A stretch of DNA of 64,000 nt from Mobiluncus porci (GCF_009695935.1 NZ_VUMY01000001.1:62001-126000), one strand, 5' to 3'. Counted from the stretch's first letter, positions 34,597-43,295 are shown. Made by a program: numbers and translations. Notes: generated from the letters alone by a model not told the origin.

Positions 34597-35892
34597 ATGG
34601 CGGAAATCGAAAAGGCTTTGGACTTTACGGAGGCGGATCTCGCCCGAATTCGCGCCGATTTCCCGATACTTTCCGTAGAAGGCCGTAACGGACAACCGAT
34701 TGCCTACCTCGATTCTGCCGCCACCTCCCAAAAACCCCAGGTTGTCTTAGATACTCTGGATGAGTTCTATCGGTTCCACAACGGGGCCGTTCATCGTGGC
34801 ACCCACCAGCTCGGGGATGAAGCCACGAGCCTGTTTGAGGATGCCCGCGGGGTGGTCGCCGATTTTCTCGGGGTTAAAGACGAAGAGGAAATCGTGTGGA
34901 CCCAAGGAGCGACCGCGGCGCTCAACATGGTTGCTTACGGTTTTTTTGCCGGTTCTTGGGAACACACGGGCGGGCCCTTTGACTTGAAGTCCGGAGATGA
35001 GATTGTTTTCACCCGCGCGGAACACCACGCCAACTTGGTGCCGTGGCAACTTGTGGCGCGGCGAACCGGAGCGGTCACCAAGGTGATAGACCTTTTGCCG
35101 GACGGGCGTCTGGATCTGAGCCACCTGGAGGAAGTGATTACGGAGCGCACTCGCGTGGTAGCTTTCACCCACTTGTCCAATGTCACCGGCGCGATAACCG
35201 ATATCGAGCCGATTATCGAGGCGGCACGTGCGGTTGGGGCTGTAGTCGTGTTGGACACCTGCCAGTCCGGGGCGCATTTGCCTTTGGACCTTGACTCGCT
35301 CGGTGTGGACTTCGCGTGTTTTTCGGGACACAAGATGCTCGGTCCCACCGGAGTTGGCGCTCTGTGGGGGCGGCGCGAATTGCTGGAACAACTACCGATT
35401 ATTCAATCCGGTGGATCCATGATCGAAGACGTTTCGGTGGAGTCCTCCACCTTCTTGCCGGTGCCGTACCGTTTCGAGGCAGGTACCCAGCCGGTAGCCC
35501 AAATCGTTGGTTGGGCGGCAGCTTTACGGTATCTGCAAGGGCTCGGGATGGACAGAATCGCCGTTCACGAACGCGCCCTCACGGCCTATGCCTTGCCGCG
35601 GCTTTTGGAAATCTCGGGAGTCAAACTTCTCGGTCCTACTGACCTAGAGAATCGCGCCGGAGTGCTGTCTTTCGAGATGAAGGGGATTCACCCTCATGAC
35701 CTCGGTCAATTCCTTGATTCTTTGGGGGTTGCGGTGCGGGTCGGACATCACTGTGCCATTCCCTTACATAAGTTCTTTGGGGTTACGGCCTCGACCCGTG
35801 CCACTTTCTCTCCAACTACGACTTTTGCGGAAATTGACCGCTGGCTTGAGGGATTGCCGAGAGCCGCAGATTTTTTCGGGACCCAAAATTGA
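34597..35892 (+). CDS. sufS: Cysteine desulfurase SufS
   Basis: SufS is the PLP enzyme that takes sulfur from cysteine. The 431-residue product has YLDSAATSQKPQVVLDTLDE, HRGTHQLGDEAT and the PLP lysine segment FACFSGHKMLGPTGVGALWG (Lys in SGHKM). The catalytic Cys region is VRVGHHCAIPLHKFFGV (Cys within GHHCA). These are class II desulfurase traits, as expected for a SufU partner. The start follows AGAGAGGAAG at a slightly long spacing. Confidence 0.95.
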   Translation: MAEIEKALDFTEADLARIRADFPILSVEGRNGQPIAYLDSAATSQKPQVVLDTLDEFYRFHNGAVHRGTHQLGDEATSLFEDARGVVADFLGVKDEEEIVWTQGATAALNMVAYGFFAGSWEHTGGPFDLKSGDEIVFTRAEHHANLVPWQLVARRTGAVTKVIDLLPDGRLDLSHLEEVITERTRVVAFTHLSNVTGAITDIEPIIEAARAVGAVVVLDTCQSGAHLPLDLDSLGVDFACFSGHKMLGPTGVGALWGRRELLEQLPIIQSGGSMIEDVSVESSTFLPVPYRFEAGTQPVAQIVGWAAALRYLQGLGMDRIAVHERALTAYALPRLLEISGVKLLGPTDLENRAGVLSFEMKGIHPHDLGQFLDSLGVAVRVGHHCAIPLHKFFGVTASTRATFSPTTTFAEIDRWLEGLPRAADFFGTQN

Positions 35893-35927
35893 GTTATGGC
35901 GCGGGTTAAACTCACGATGGAGGAAGC

Positions 35928-36467
35928 ATGAATGAACTAGAAAGTCTTTACCAACAGCTCATTTTGGAGCAGTCCAAAGCTCGGCACGGTGCGGGGACTT
36001 TGCCTGGTTGGGAGGCCAGCTCCCGTCAAGTCAACCCAACCTGCGGGGATGAAGTGACCTTGCAAGTGGAGGTCGAGGACGGGAAGCTAAAGAACCTAGT
36101 GTGGGATGGGTCAGGTTGCTCAATCTCCCAAGCGAGTTTGTCGATGATGTATCAACTGGTCAACGGCCAAGACCTCGACAAGGTGATGGGTCTCGAAGAA
36201 GACTTTTCCACCATGATGCACTCGCGCGGTAAGGGCGTTGACGAGGAGCTTCTCGACCGTCTAGGTGACGCTTCCAGCCTCGAAGGCGTGTCAAAATATG
36301 TCAACCGCGTCAAATGTGCGTTGCTCGGGTGGATGGCTTTGAAGGAAGCCCTTGCGAAGGCCGAGGCGGGGCTGGAAGGCAGCGCTGGCGGGAAGGCTCC
36401 CCACTGTGCTCCCGAGATCATGAACCAGACAGCGCCCCAGAGCGACCCAGTAAAGACCGATAGGTAA
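35928..36467 (+). CDS. sufU: SufU zinc-dependent sulfurtransferase
   Basis: SufU accepts sulfur from SufS and hands it to the SufB scaffold. Zinc ligands are visible in NPTCGDEVTL, GSGCSISQAS and RVKCALLGW. ESLYQQLILEQSKARHGAG is the usual N-terminus. At 179 residues it is about 25-30 longer than common SufU proteins because of a Gly/Ala/Pro-rich tail (GLEGSAGGKAPHCAP and onward), which adds one further Cys. GGAGGAAGC precedes the ATG. It sits between sufS and the SufT-like gene. Confidence 0.93.
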   Translation: MNELESLYQQLILEQSKARHGAGTLPGWEASSRQVNPTCGDEVTLQVEVEDGKLKNLVWDGSGCSISQASLSMMYQLVNGQDLDKVMGLEEDFSTMMHSRGKGVDEELLDRLGDASSLEGVSKYVNRVKCALLGWMALKEALAKAEAGLEGSAGGKAPHCAPEIMNQTAPQSDPVKTDR

Positions 36468-36480
36468 GGAGCGGAATAAT

Positions 36481-36939
36481 ATGAGCGAAGAAACTTTGAG
36501 CGAATACTTGCTGGATTCTTTGGACAATCCTCGCGGTACGACCGTGATGGAACCGAGGGAGATGTCCGCGGCAAGCCAGGAATCTGCCAGTGGCGCGGGC
36601 GAAGTGACGGAAACTCCACTTGACCCGGAACAGCAGGCCCGAGTGGATCAAATCGTGGAGGCCCTGAAAGATGTTATTGACCCCGAACTCGGCATCAACA
36701 TTGTTGACCTCGGGTTACTTTACGGACTTCACCTGGACGAAGACGACCTCGTTATCGACATGACGCTTACCTCGGCGGGCTGCCCGCTGACCGATTTGAT
36801 CGAGCAACAGTGCCGTTTCGTCCTGAGCGACCTGGTGGGAACCACGAGTATCAACTGGGTGTGGCTTCCGCCGTGGGGACCCGACAAAATTACCGATGAC
36901 GGTCGCGAACAACTCCGCGCCCTCGGATTTAATGTTTGA
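36481..36939 (+). CDS. sufT: SufT-like DUF59/MIP18 family Fe-S maturation protein
   Basis: The C-terminal 100 residues form a DUF59 domain: VIDPELGINIVDLGLLYGLH, MTLTSAGCPLTDLIEQQC and VWLPPWGPDKITDDGREQLR continuing ALGF. SufT-type proteins help deliver clusters to target enzymes. The N-terminal 50 residues are hydrophilic and not part of the domain. It is the last gene of the operon, 14 nt after sufU, with AAGGAGCGG before the ATG. Its stop codon abuts a long palindromic element. Confidence 0.9.
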   Translation: MSEETLSEYLLDSLDNPRGTTVMEPREMSAASQESASGAGEVTETPLDPEQQARVDQIVEALKDVIDPELGINIVDLGLLYGLHLDEDDLVIDMTLTSAGCPLTDLIEQQCRFVLSDLVGTTSINWVWLPPWGPDKITDDGREQLRALGFNV

Positions 36940-36995
36940 TTTACCAGTGGGGACGGGCCAAATTGGTAAAAAATTACCAATTTGGCCCGTCCCCA
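36939..36995 (+). repeat. 22-bp perfect palindromic element after the SUF operon
   Basis: Arms 36948-36969 and 36974-36995 pair perfectly over 22 bp around AAAA. The stem is long enough to act as a rho-independent-like stop from either side and lies between the convergent suf operon and telA, though neither side carries a clean U run. The outer part of one arm (36939-36962) is repeated in the glycosyltransferase gene at 15576-15599, so the element belongs to a dispersed palindromic family. Confidence 0.8.
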
Positions 36996-37037
36996 TAGGA
37001 AAAAAACCGCTGGCTAATTGGTTACTTAGCTCCCTAC

Positions 37038-38210
37038 CTAGCTCCCGGAGTTCACGTCTTCGGCGGGGGCGCTTATTTCCATCCGACTCGTAGTCGCCTC
37101 CACCAGTGCCTTCTTCAAATCATCCTTCATCGTGATCATCTTTTCGCTGGCCTCGGCGCGGGAAGCAATCGCCCGCTTGGTGATTTCCACCGAAGAATTG
37201 ATGGTCTCAATCAGATCCTTATTCGCCGCCTCCAGGGTCTCGATGTCAACCGTGGAACGCTCTGCCTCCTCGCGAACCTCGAGAGTGGTCTGTTTCAACT
37301 GGCGGGCATTTTCCCGAATCATCTCGTTGGTCGCATCCGAAACCGCCTTCTCCATCGCGAGCGCATCGCGCTGCTTTTGCAGGCCGAGGGCAATTACGGT
37401 CTGGCTCCGCCACAAAGGAAGCGTCGAGTTCACGACATCGTTGATTTTCTCCACCAGGAGCTGGTCGTTTTGCTGGATGAGCTTAATCTGCGGGGCAGTC
37501 TGGAGTGACAAAGTCTGGCTGATTTTGAGGTCGTGGACCTTCTTCTCGAAACGCTCGACATTCGCCTCGAAATCCGCCACGGCCTGCGCCGCCATCATGT
37601 CGCCGGAGTTCTTGGCCTCCTCGTGGAGCTTCGGCAAGGTGTTCTCGCGCAGATCCTTAATCTCGCGTTCCCCGGCCTCGATATAGAGCGTCAGATTGTG
37701 ATAATAGTCAAGGTTTTGGGCATACATCTTGTCGAACACCGCAATCTGGGTCATCATCTCCTTCTGCTGCCCCTGGAGCCTCGCGGCGATGGCATCAAGC
37801 TGCTGGGACAAGGAATCGTAGCTCGCGATGTAGCGCTCAATCTCGGTTTTGCCCTTGCTGAACAGTTTTGAGAGGAACCCCCCGCTAGTCGGTTTGCTGT
37901 TTTTGACCTGGACGAGCATGTTGGTTAAAAGTTCCCCAACCTCACCGCCGTCTCGGGCACGCACCTGGGAGAGAATAGAATCGGAGAACTGGGCGATGTT
38001 CTTTTGCGCCCCGGATCCGTAGAGCGACAGGGTCACGGAGTCGCGGACATCAATCTCCTTGCGGATTCCGGCAATCTTGTTCTCGTCTTCCGGGCTCAAC
38101 TCGGCTACGTCTTTCTTGACGAGCTCCATCGCGGTCGCTTCCGAGGGCACCTCCGTGGGGGCACCCGAGGGTGTCTTCGTCATCAGGTCTTCGAGGCTTA
38201 CGTTGCTCAT
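37038..38210 (-). CDS. TelA/KlaA family protein (tellurite/toxic anion resistance)
   Basis: The 390-residue, mostly helical protein matches the TelA family, found near tellurite resistance and stress genes. Visible are KKDVAELSPEDENKIAGIRK, YGSGAQKNIAQFSDSILSQV, a coiled coil through YDSLSQQLDAIAARLQGQQK and the conserved STLPLWRSQTVIALGLQKQR. Its biochemical role is unknown. AGGAGAAAG precedes the ATG. It follows a small membrane protein and an XpaC-like gene on the same strand; XpaC-TelA pairs are common in Gram-positive bacteria. Confidence 0.88.
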   Translation of the reverse strand: MSNVSLEDLMTKTPSGAPTEVPSEATAMELVKKDVAELSPEDENKIAGIRKEIDVRDSVTLSLYGSGAQKNIAQFSDSILSQVRARDGGEVGELLTNMLVQVKNSKPTSGGFLSKLFSKGKTEIERYIASYDSLSQQLDAIAARLQGQQKEMMTQIAVFDKMYAQNLDYYHNLTLYIEAGEREIKDLRENTLPKLHEEAKNSGDMMAAQAVADFEANVERFEKKVHDLKISQTLSLQTAPQIKLIQQNDQLLVEKINDVVNSTLPLWRSQTVIALGLQKQRDALAMEKAVSDATNEMIRENARQLKQTTLEVREEAERSTVDIETLEAANKDLIETINSSVEITKRAIASRAEASEKMITMKDDLKKALVEATTSRMEISAPAEDVNSGS

Positions 38211-38259
38211 TCTTTCTCCTTTTCGTTTTCTTTAGGGGCTATTTGGGTTTGATAAAGGG

Positions 38260-39027
38260 TCAACAAAGGGGGTGCAACAAGGGATAGCTCTTGAATATAT
38301 CCATCAATTGCAGCATGATATCAACTATCAGAATCGGCATCACTTTCGTCACTTCTTGGGGAACTCCGAGGACCGCGAACTGTTTGGGGTCGGCAGTTGC
38401 GGCCACGACGATTCTAAATCCGTGAGATTCCCAAGCCAGTTTCTGGGATCCTGGGCCTTTCAAATCCTCGAGACCCTTCACCTCGTTATCCCTCAACGGA
38501 ACATAAACGTGCGAGAACCACGCTATCGGAGAAGAGCAGAGAATCTGGATGGAATCCTGGATTTTCGCATAAGTCTCGGGCTCCATCTTGGAAAGTTCCG
38601 ACATCTGGCTCTCGTAACCTGCCACCAGGGGATAGAACCCGATACTTTGGCGCAAGTATTGGCTGAACATGTCCTCCGAAGACGTCGGCATATTGTCGAT
38701 CTGTTGATAGATGGCCTTAATCTGTGGAGTGAGGGTGGGAAGATTCGCTGCGGTAATGACCTTCCCTCCGTTGAGGGAATTGGCTGGTAGCCGAAGTAAC
38801 ATATCGCCGGAGTTCGAGGCGCTCGGATCGGTAGTCCTCACCAAGGCGTCGGATTTCTGGATCTGTTTTGGGAAAGATGGGTCTTCGAAAAGAGAGATCT
38901 TTCCTCCTCCGAAGAGGCCGTTAATAGCAGTGGTCGGTTGAGGTCGGAAGAAAATGAACAAAGTGGTAGCGTTGATAACTGCGATAACAATGATGAGGCC
39001 GATAATGCGTAAAACTTGTCCTTTCAC
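38260..39027 (-). CDS. Unrecognised membrane-anchored protein of the XpaC-TelA cluster
   Basis: The 255-residue product starts at a GTG that overlaps the XpaC stop (GTGA), with GGAGGTGA 4-6 nt upstream. It has one N-terminal membrane helix (about residues 7-28, IIGLIIVIAVINATTLFIFF) and then a soluble region outside the membrane with no family I recognise. Features are LPANSLNGGKVITAANLPTL (about 79-98) and a region around SSPIAWFSHVYVPLRDNEVK (about 163-182). No lipobox, metal-binding motif or repeat is obvious. Translational coupling implies it works with XpaC and TelA. It is a true unknown. Confidence 0.75.
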   Translation of the reverse strand: MKGQVLRIIGLIIVIAVINATTLFIFFRPQPTTAINGLFGGGKISLFEDPSFPKQIQKSDALVRTTDPSASNSGDMLLRLPANSLNGGKVITAANLPTLTPQIKAIYQQIDNMPTSSEDMFSQYLRQSIGFYPLVAGYESQMSELSKMEPETYAKIQDSIQILCSSPIAWFSHVYVPLRDNEVKGLEDLKGPGSQKLAWESHGFRIVVAATADPKQFAVLGVPQEVTKVMPILIVDIMLQLMDIFKSYPLLHPLC

Positions 39028-39611
39028 AAATCACCTCCCAGTTTCGCGGTCTTTTCCAGGAGGTCTGATTGGGCTTCGATTTCGAGAATCTTATTGTTGT
39101 GGTAACCATCAAGTTGTTTTTGAAAAATTGTGTCAAGGTATTCCAAAGATTCTTGCGTGATAGCTTCAATTTGTTCCCGCTTAGTAGGTTCCAACATGAC
39201 TCCGGAAAGCGAGACGTAGTTTTGCAAAATTTTTTGCAGCATGGGGAAATAGTATTCCAAGAAGTGCTCAGACTTGGACATCGCGGTGGGGTCGCTTTCC
39301 ACGTAGCTAAGAATCTGCTTGCCGAGTTTCACTAGGTGATTTGTCTCTTTGCGGTAGTTGCGCATTCTAGAAGCTGTTTTTTGGATTTCTAAAAGCGATT
39401 TTCTGGCGGAGAGATCAATTGTTTCGAGTCGTTGAGATAACGCCTCATCATCAATCACCAGGTTCCCAAACTTCTTGTGGCGATGGTTCAAGAGCACTAA
39501 CACAGTGAACAGAGCCACCGCGATTCCCGCAGAAGCAAAAAAGTTTACGTGCGCCCCCAAGGTGAGGCCGAGAAAAACGCCGACGGAGAGTAGAGCAAAT
39601 AGGATAGCCAT
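39024..39611 (-). CDS. XpaC-like (5-bromo-4-chloroindolyl phosphate hydrolysis) membrane protein
   Basis: The ATG at 39611 has GAGGTG 9 nt upstream and overlaps the old stop of the upstream pseudogene (TAATG). The 195-residue protein begins with two membrane helices (about residues 1-20 and 23-41) followed by a charged helical domain with LETIDLSARKSLLEIQKTAS and LVKLGKQILSYVESD, then HFLEYYFPMLQKILQNYVSL. This matches the XpaC family, normally paired with TelA. Despite the family name, an enzymatic activity is not established. Confidence 0.75.
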   Translation of the reverse strand: MAILFALLSVGVFLGLTLGAHVNFFASAGIAVALFTVLVLLNHRHKKFGNLVIDDEALSQRLETIDLSARKSLLEIQKTASRMRNYRKETNHLVKLGKQILSYVESDPTAMSKSEHFLEYYFPMLQKILQNYVSLSGVMLEPTKREQIEAITQESLEYLDTIFQKQLDGYHNNKILEIEAQSDLLEKTAKLGGDL

Positions 39612-40860
39612 TAATTGTAACACCTCACTGTCTTGAAAGCGTTGTTCAGGTCTTTGGTTCTGTCAAAGACTCTTCATTTAGTTAGCTTAGCGGATTGGTC
39701 TAGCTGTTCGGGAGAAGCATCGCCGAACGTGATGGAAAATTGGCAATATCTAAGTTAACCCAGCGATATTGCCTCTGGAAGCGGTCAAAAGTCATGGCTC
39801 CGTTAGCCGCTCCATCGGTAAAACCACGATGGCGGGAGTCCACTCCTGAAGGTTGTTTACTTCGCTATACTGCCCTAGGGAAGCGGATATCGCCTCGTAC
39901 ATGGCGGTTCCTCAACCAACCGGATACCCCTTCGCCTTATTCAAAAGCGCGGAGGTCTTGGTGCCGGTAATCTTCCTAGAGTTACCCAACTCCGCGGCAA
40001 AAGGCAGAAACACAGAAATGTCTTGTTCTGTGTTTTAGAGGAAATATATCTTGGCGCGTTCCTGATTCCAGATTCGTTCCAGGGCTTGGAGCATTTTCTC
40101 ATTGCCGCTACCCTCCATGGAACCGGAATAGTCAGGTAGGTAAACCGTCCGGGATGGTTTTTTTGAAGTAAGTCTCGTATAGGGTTAGAGCCTCATTAAT
40201 GACATCCGCGAAGATGAATCTGATGGGGGAGAGAATCTTATTCGGTTGGATTGCCCAGTCTTCACGGACTACCTTTATATTATGCTTGCTTATAGCATTG
40301 AAGGCATTACATTTACCGGTATTTTGAGTTGATTTTGGCTGGAGTCTCCGGAGAGGACCAAATCAACCAGCCAATCCGAGGAACCGGAAGAAAGATTCAC
40401 ACCCGAAAGTACAGAAGTGATTTTCGATTTTAACTCTGGCTTAGTGAGATCGTGTTTGTGAGGCCGTTGGGGGTATTAGCAAAACCCGTAAGAAATGCGA
40501 GATAGGGAGAGGTTCCCGAGTTTGACTGGATAGCAGAAGTCATAGCGAACTTGAGTTCTCCTGAATCGATAGCAGCCCCGATTCAATTCATGATGACGTC
40601 ATCTCGGCTTACGCATCCAAGTTTTCCGCCAGTGATTGTTTGATACCGAAGATAACTGGGGCGTTCGAAGTTGCTTCGGTGTGTTTGAGAATGTGGTTTT
40701 CATCTCCCATCGAAAGCCACCTGGTAGAAGCTGGCCAGACAGCATCATATTCAACCGTACTGTCTCGTAATAGATTCATAATATAGAGAGCGTCCATATA
40801 ATCCAAAACAAACTTATTCCCTTTCCGGGTTTAGTGATAAAAACATGGCTCTAATTCACA
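39611..40860 (-). pseudogene. Decayed substrate-binding/VWA-domain protein gene
   Basis: Across all three minus-strand frames I can follow one protein in order. Blocks are FLSLNPER; DALYIMNLLRDSTVEYDAVW and VIFGIKQSLAENL (40806-40609); AAIDSGELKFAMTSAIQSNS; KSKITSVLSGVNLSSGSSDW; a VWA domain with the MIDAS-like DYSGSMEGSGNEKML; then MYEAISASLGQYSEVNNLQ; TDGAANGAMTFDRFQ; ITFGDASPEQLDQSAKL; and a final RVFDRTKDLNNAFKTV. At least six frameshifts and several stops (including a TGA at about 40585 and a TAA at 40609) interrupt it. The end of the old frame overlaps the XpaC start. The N-terminal part before 40806 is poorly defined. The intact gene would have been the first of the XpaC-TelA operon. 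Confidence 0.85.
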
Positions 40861-40955
40861 CCGTTGTTAGAATCGGGAATATTGAAAGAGCAGGCTTATA
40901 GTAAAATAGACAAAACAACGATTAAAGCGCTGATGCCTTCGACTACAATCAGACT

Positions 40956-41453
40956 ATGAATAATACCCACACCCTTGTCCTGCTCCGACACAGTAAAGCC
41001 GGCCACGCGGCCACAGACTTCGAAAGACCCCTCACCGAACACGGACGAGAAACCGCGCGTTTGCAAGGCTCAGTTATGGCGCGCACCGTGGGAAAAATCG
41101 ATCTGGCTTTGGTCTCAGCCGCTACCAGAACGCGACAAACCACCGAATACCTCCATTATGGCGGCCTGGAGATAGAGGCATTCCAATACGAACGCAGTCT
41201 CTACGCTAACAATAACGCCAGTGCCACCCTGGATCTTATCCGCGAGGTCGACGAAGAAGCCGACACTTTGCTTGTGGTTATGCATGAACCGGCCGTTTCT
41301 GAACTCGCGTTACGCCTTTGTGAACCCGAAGATGGTGCGCAAATCCTGACCCGCGGTTTATCCACCGCTACCTTTGCTTGGGGAACGCTAGATGTGCCAT
41401 GGAAAGAGCTACATACCTGGAAACTCGGTGGATTGGTACCACCAAGCATGTAA
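40956..41453 (+). CDS. SixA-type histidine phosphatase
   Basis: The 165-residue protein has the RHG-type active site LVLLRHSKAGH (catalytic His about residue 12). It continues with LVSAATRTRQTTEYLH and the second His region LLVVMHEPAVSELAL. Size and the RHSKA form place it in the SixA phosphohistidine phosphatase branch rather than with phosphoglycerate mutases. The target is unknown. No clear RBS is seen before the ATG at 40956. It is divergent from the decayed VWA gene and ends 10 nt before the polymerase start. Confidence 0.82.
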   Translation: MNNTHTLVLLRHSKAGHAATDFERPLTEHGRETARLQGSVMARTVGKIDLALVSAATRTRQTTEYLHYGGLEIEAFQYERSLYANNNASATLDLIREVDEEADTLLVVMHEPAVSELALRLCEPEDGAQILTRGLSTATFAWGTLDVPWKELHTWKLGGLVPPSM

Positions 41454-41463
41454 AATTTTCTAC

Positions 41464-43020
41464 ATGGAAGCAACGGATCAAGAGCAGCGGACCTATATTG
41501 CGATTGATTTGAAATCCTTTTATGCCTCCGTGGAAGCCCAGGAACGCGGACTCGAGCCTTTGACCGCAAATCTCGTCGTGGCCGACGAGTCCCGGACCGA
41601 GAAGACGATTTGCCTCGCAGTGACGCCGGCTTTGAAAACCTTTGGGGTCCCGGGGCGACCGCGTTTGTTTGAAGTGAACCAGCGGGTGAGAGAGGTCAAT
41701 CGCCAGCGGGCCCGCCGCGCTCCCGGCGGGAGGCTCAACGGCAAATCGATTTTTACGCCCGAGCTCGAAGCGAATCCTGGCTTGGCGGTGGACTATTTGA
41801 TTGCTCCGCCGCGGATGAAGCTCTATATGCAGGTCAGCGGGGATATCTTGCGCCGCTATCTCTACTGGGTTTCCGCCGAGGATGTGCATGTTTATTCCAT
41901 TGATGAAGTCTTTATTGACGCGACCCGCTACCTTGAGTACTACCGGCTCACCGCCCGGGAGTTGGCTACCGCAATGCTCCACGATGTTTATGAGCGCACC
42001 GGGATTACCGCCACCGCGGGGATTGGAGAGAACCTTTACTTGGCGAAGGTTGCCATGGATATTTTGGCAAAACACGCTCCAGGGGATTCGCACGGGGTGA
42101 GGTTGGCTGAACTTAGTGAGAAAACTTACCGGGAGCAGTTGTGGACGCATCGGCCCCTGACGGATTTTTGGCGCGTCGGGCCGGCTACTGCGCGGAAGCT
42201 GGAGGCCATGGGACTGCTTACGATGGGGGACGTGGCGAGGGCTTCGCTGGGGGAGCGCTATGACCGGCTAAATGAGGAGAGTCTTTATGAGACTTTCGGG
42301 GTGAATGCCGAGCTTTTGATTGACCATGCTTGGGGCTGGGAGCCGACCACGATTGCGGACATCAAGGCTTATAAACCGCAGACCAAATCCGTGAGTTCGG
42401 GTCAGGTTCTGCCGCGACCATATCACTTTGATGAGGCGCGGCTTGTGGTGCGGGAGATGACTGACGGGCTGTCCCTGGATCTTGTCAAAAAAGGCTTCAC
42501 TACTGATCAGATTGTTCTCACCGTGGGATACGACGTGGAAAACTTGGCCACTGCGCAGCGAGCGGCGGGGTATCGGGGCGAAACAAAACTGGATAACTAT
42601 GGGCGGAGGATTCCGAAAGATGCCCACGGGACAGAAAACTTGGATCGGGCCACGTCTTCCACGCGGCTCCTGCTTGAAGCGGTGACGCGGCTTTTTGAGC
42701 GGATTGTGGATCCAGCGCTTAGCGTGCGGCGCATGTATGTTTATGCCAATCATATTCAGTCGGAAAAGTTGTTAGATTCGAGCGGTGATCCTGTCGGTGA
42801 GCACGGGGGAAAACAGCTGGATTTGTTTACGGACTACGAGACCTTGGAGGCGCAGGCAGAGGAAGAAGAAGCGGATTTGGAGCTGGAGCGCCGCGGGCAG
42901 GAGGCCATTTTGGAGATTAAAGAAAAATTCGGGAAGAACGCGATTTTCCGCGGAATGAACCTCACGGAAGGAGCGACGGCTTTGGACCGGAATCGGACCT
43001 CGGGAGGGCACCGGTTATGA
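41464..43020 (+). CDS. Y-family DNA polymerase (UmuC/DinB-like, large Gram-positive type)
   Basis: From the ATG at 41464 the product is 518 residues. The palm has YIAIDLKSFYASVEAQERG (first catalytic Asp) and VHVYSIDEVFID (catalytic Asp-Glu). A helix-hairpin-helix region FWRVGPATARKLEAMGL follows, then a little-finger domain (QVLPRPYHFDEARLVVREM). Such enzymes copy damaged DNA. The subtype matches Gram-positive UvrX/YozK-like polymerases that travel with a small YolD-like partner, which is the next gene and overlaps by 4 nt. No LexA box could be identified upstream. Confidence 0.9.
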   Translation: MEATDQEQRTYIAIDLKSFYASVEAQERGLEPLTANLVVADESRTEKTICLAVTPALKTFGVPGRPRLFEVNQRVREVNRQRARRAPGGRLNGKSIFTPELEANPGLAVDYLIAPPRMKLYMQVSGDILRRYLYWVSAEDVHVYSIDEVFIDATRYLEYYRLTARELATAMLHDVYERTGITATAGIGENLYLAKVAMDILAKHAPGDSHGVRLAELSEKTYREQLWTHRPLTDFWRVGPATARKLEAMGLLTMGDVARASLGERYDRLNEESLYETFGVNAELLIDHAWGWEPTTIADIKAYKPQTKSVSSGQVLPRPYHFDEARLVVREMTDGLSLDLVKKGFTTDQIVLTVGYDVENLATAQRAAGYRGETKLDNYGRRIPKDAHGTENLDRATSSTRLLLEAVTRLFERIVDPALSVRRMYVYANHIQSEKLLDSSGDPVGEHGGKQLDLFTDYETLEAQAEEEEADLELERRGQEAILEIKEKFGKNAIFRGMNLTEGATALDRNRTSGGHRL

Positions 43021-43295
43021 GTGAGGAATTTGTTCGTGGCGCTACGCCGACGGGGTCAGACCCTTCCGGCTCCGTTCCCTGCGGGCACTACTCCGGAGAG
43101 GTCCGACCCGTAGGCTCCGCCGACGGCGCGAGCACGAAATACGGCGACATTATTGACCTGCCCCACCACCAGTCTGCCACCCGTCCGCAAATGTCGACCC
43201 ACGATAGGGCGGGGCAATTCTCCCCGTATGCGGCGCTGACAGGTTTCGGGAAAGTCATCGCCGCCACCGAGGAATCCATGAACGCTGAGCCCTAA
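43017..43295 (+). CDS. YolD-like partner of Y-family polymerase, with in-frame repeat insert
   Basis: The second half contains KYGDIIDLPHHQSATRPQMS followed by THDRAGQFSPYAALTGFGKV. This is the well-known small partner of Gram-positive Y-family polymerases (the DRAAQFSPFAALTGY motif). The first 40 residues (GATPTGSDPSGSVPCGHYSG and onward) do not belong to that family and are encoded by a short copy of a palindromic repeat that also occurs at 44346. The insert keeps the frame, so the protein may still work. The start overlaps the polymerase stop (ATGA). Confidence 0.8.
   Translation: MSEEFVRGATPTGSDPSGSVPCGHYSGEVRPVGSADGASTKYGDIIDLPHHQSATRPQMSTHDRAGQFSPYAALTGFGKVIAATEESMNAEP
43052..43108 (+). 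repeat. Short in-frame copy of the GGTCAGACC palindromic repeat
   Basis: Positions 43052-43077 match 44346-44371 with only two or three differences, and GGTCCGACC at 43100-43108 is an imperfect inverse of the GGTCAGACC at the start. This is the same layout as the larger element before serB, but reduced to about 57 nt and translated. Confidence 0.6.

Noticed and set aside
30777-36540. Shared 16-nt start regions of sufB and sufT (both encode an ETLSE motif)
   Set aside because: The match is short, lies in acidic low-complexity leaders and is easily explained by chance; I do not call it a repeat.
39740-39970. 76-residue plus-strand open frame in the gap upstream of XpaC
   Set aside because: It is antisense to the decayed VWA gene and has no coding features of its own.
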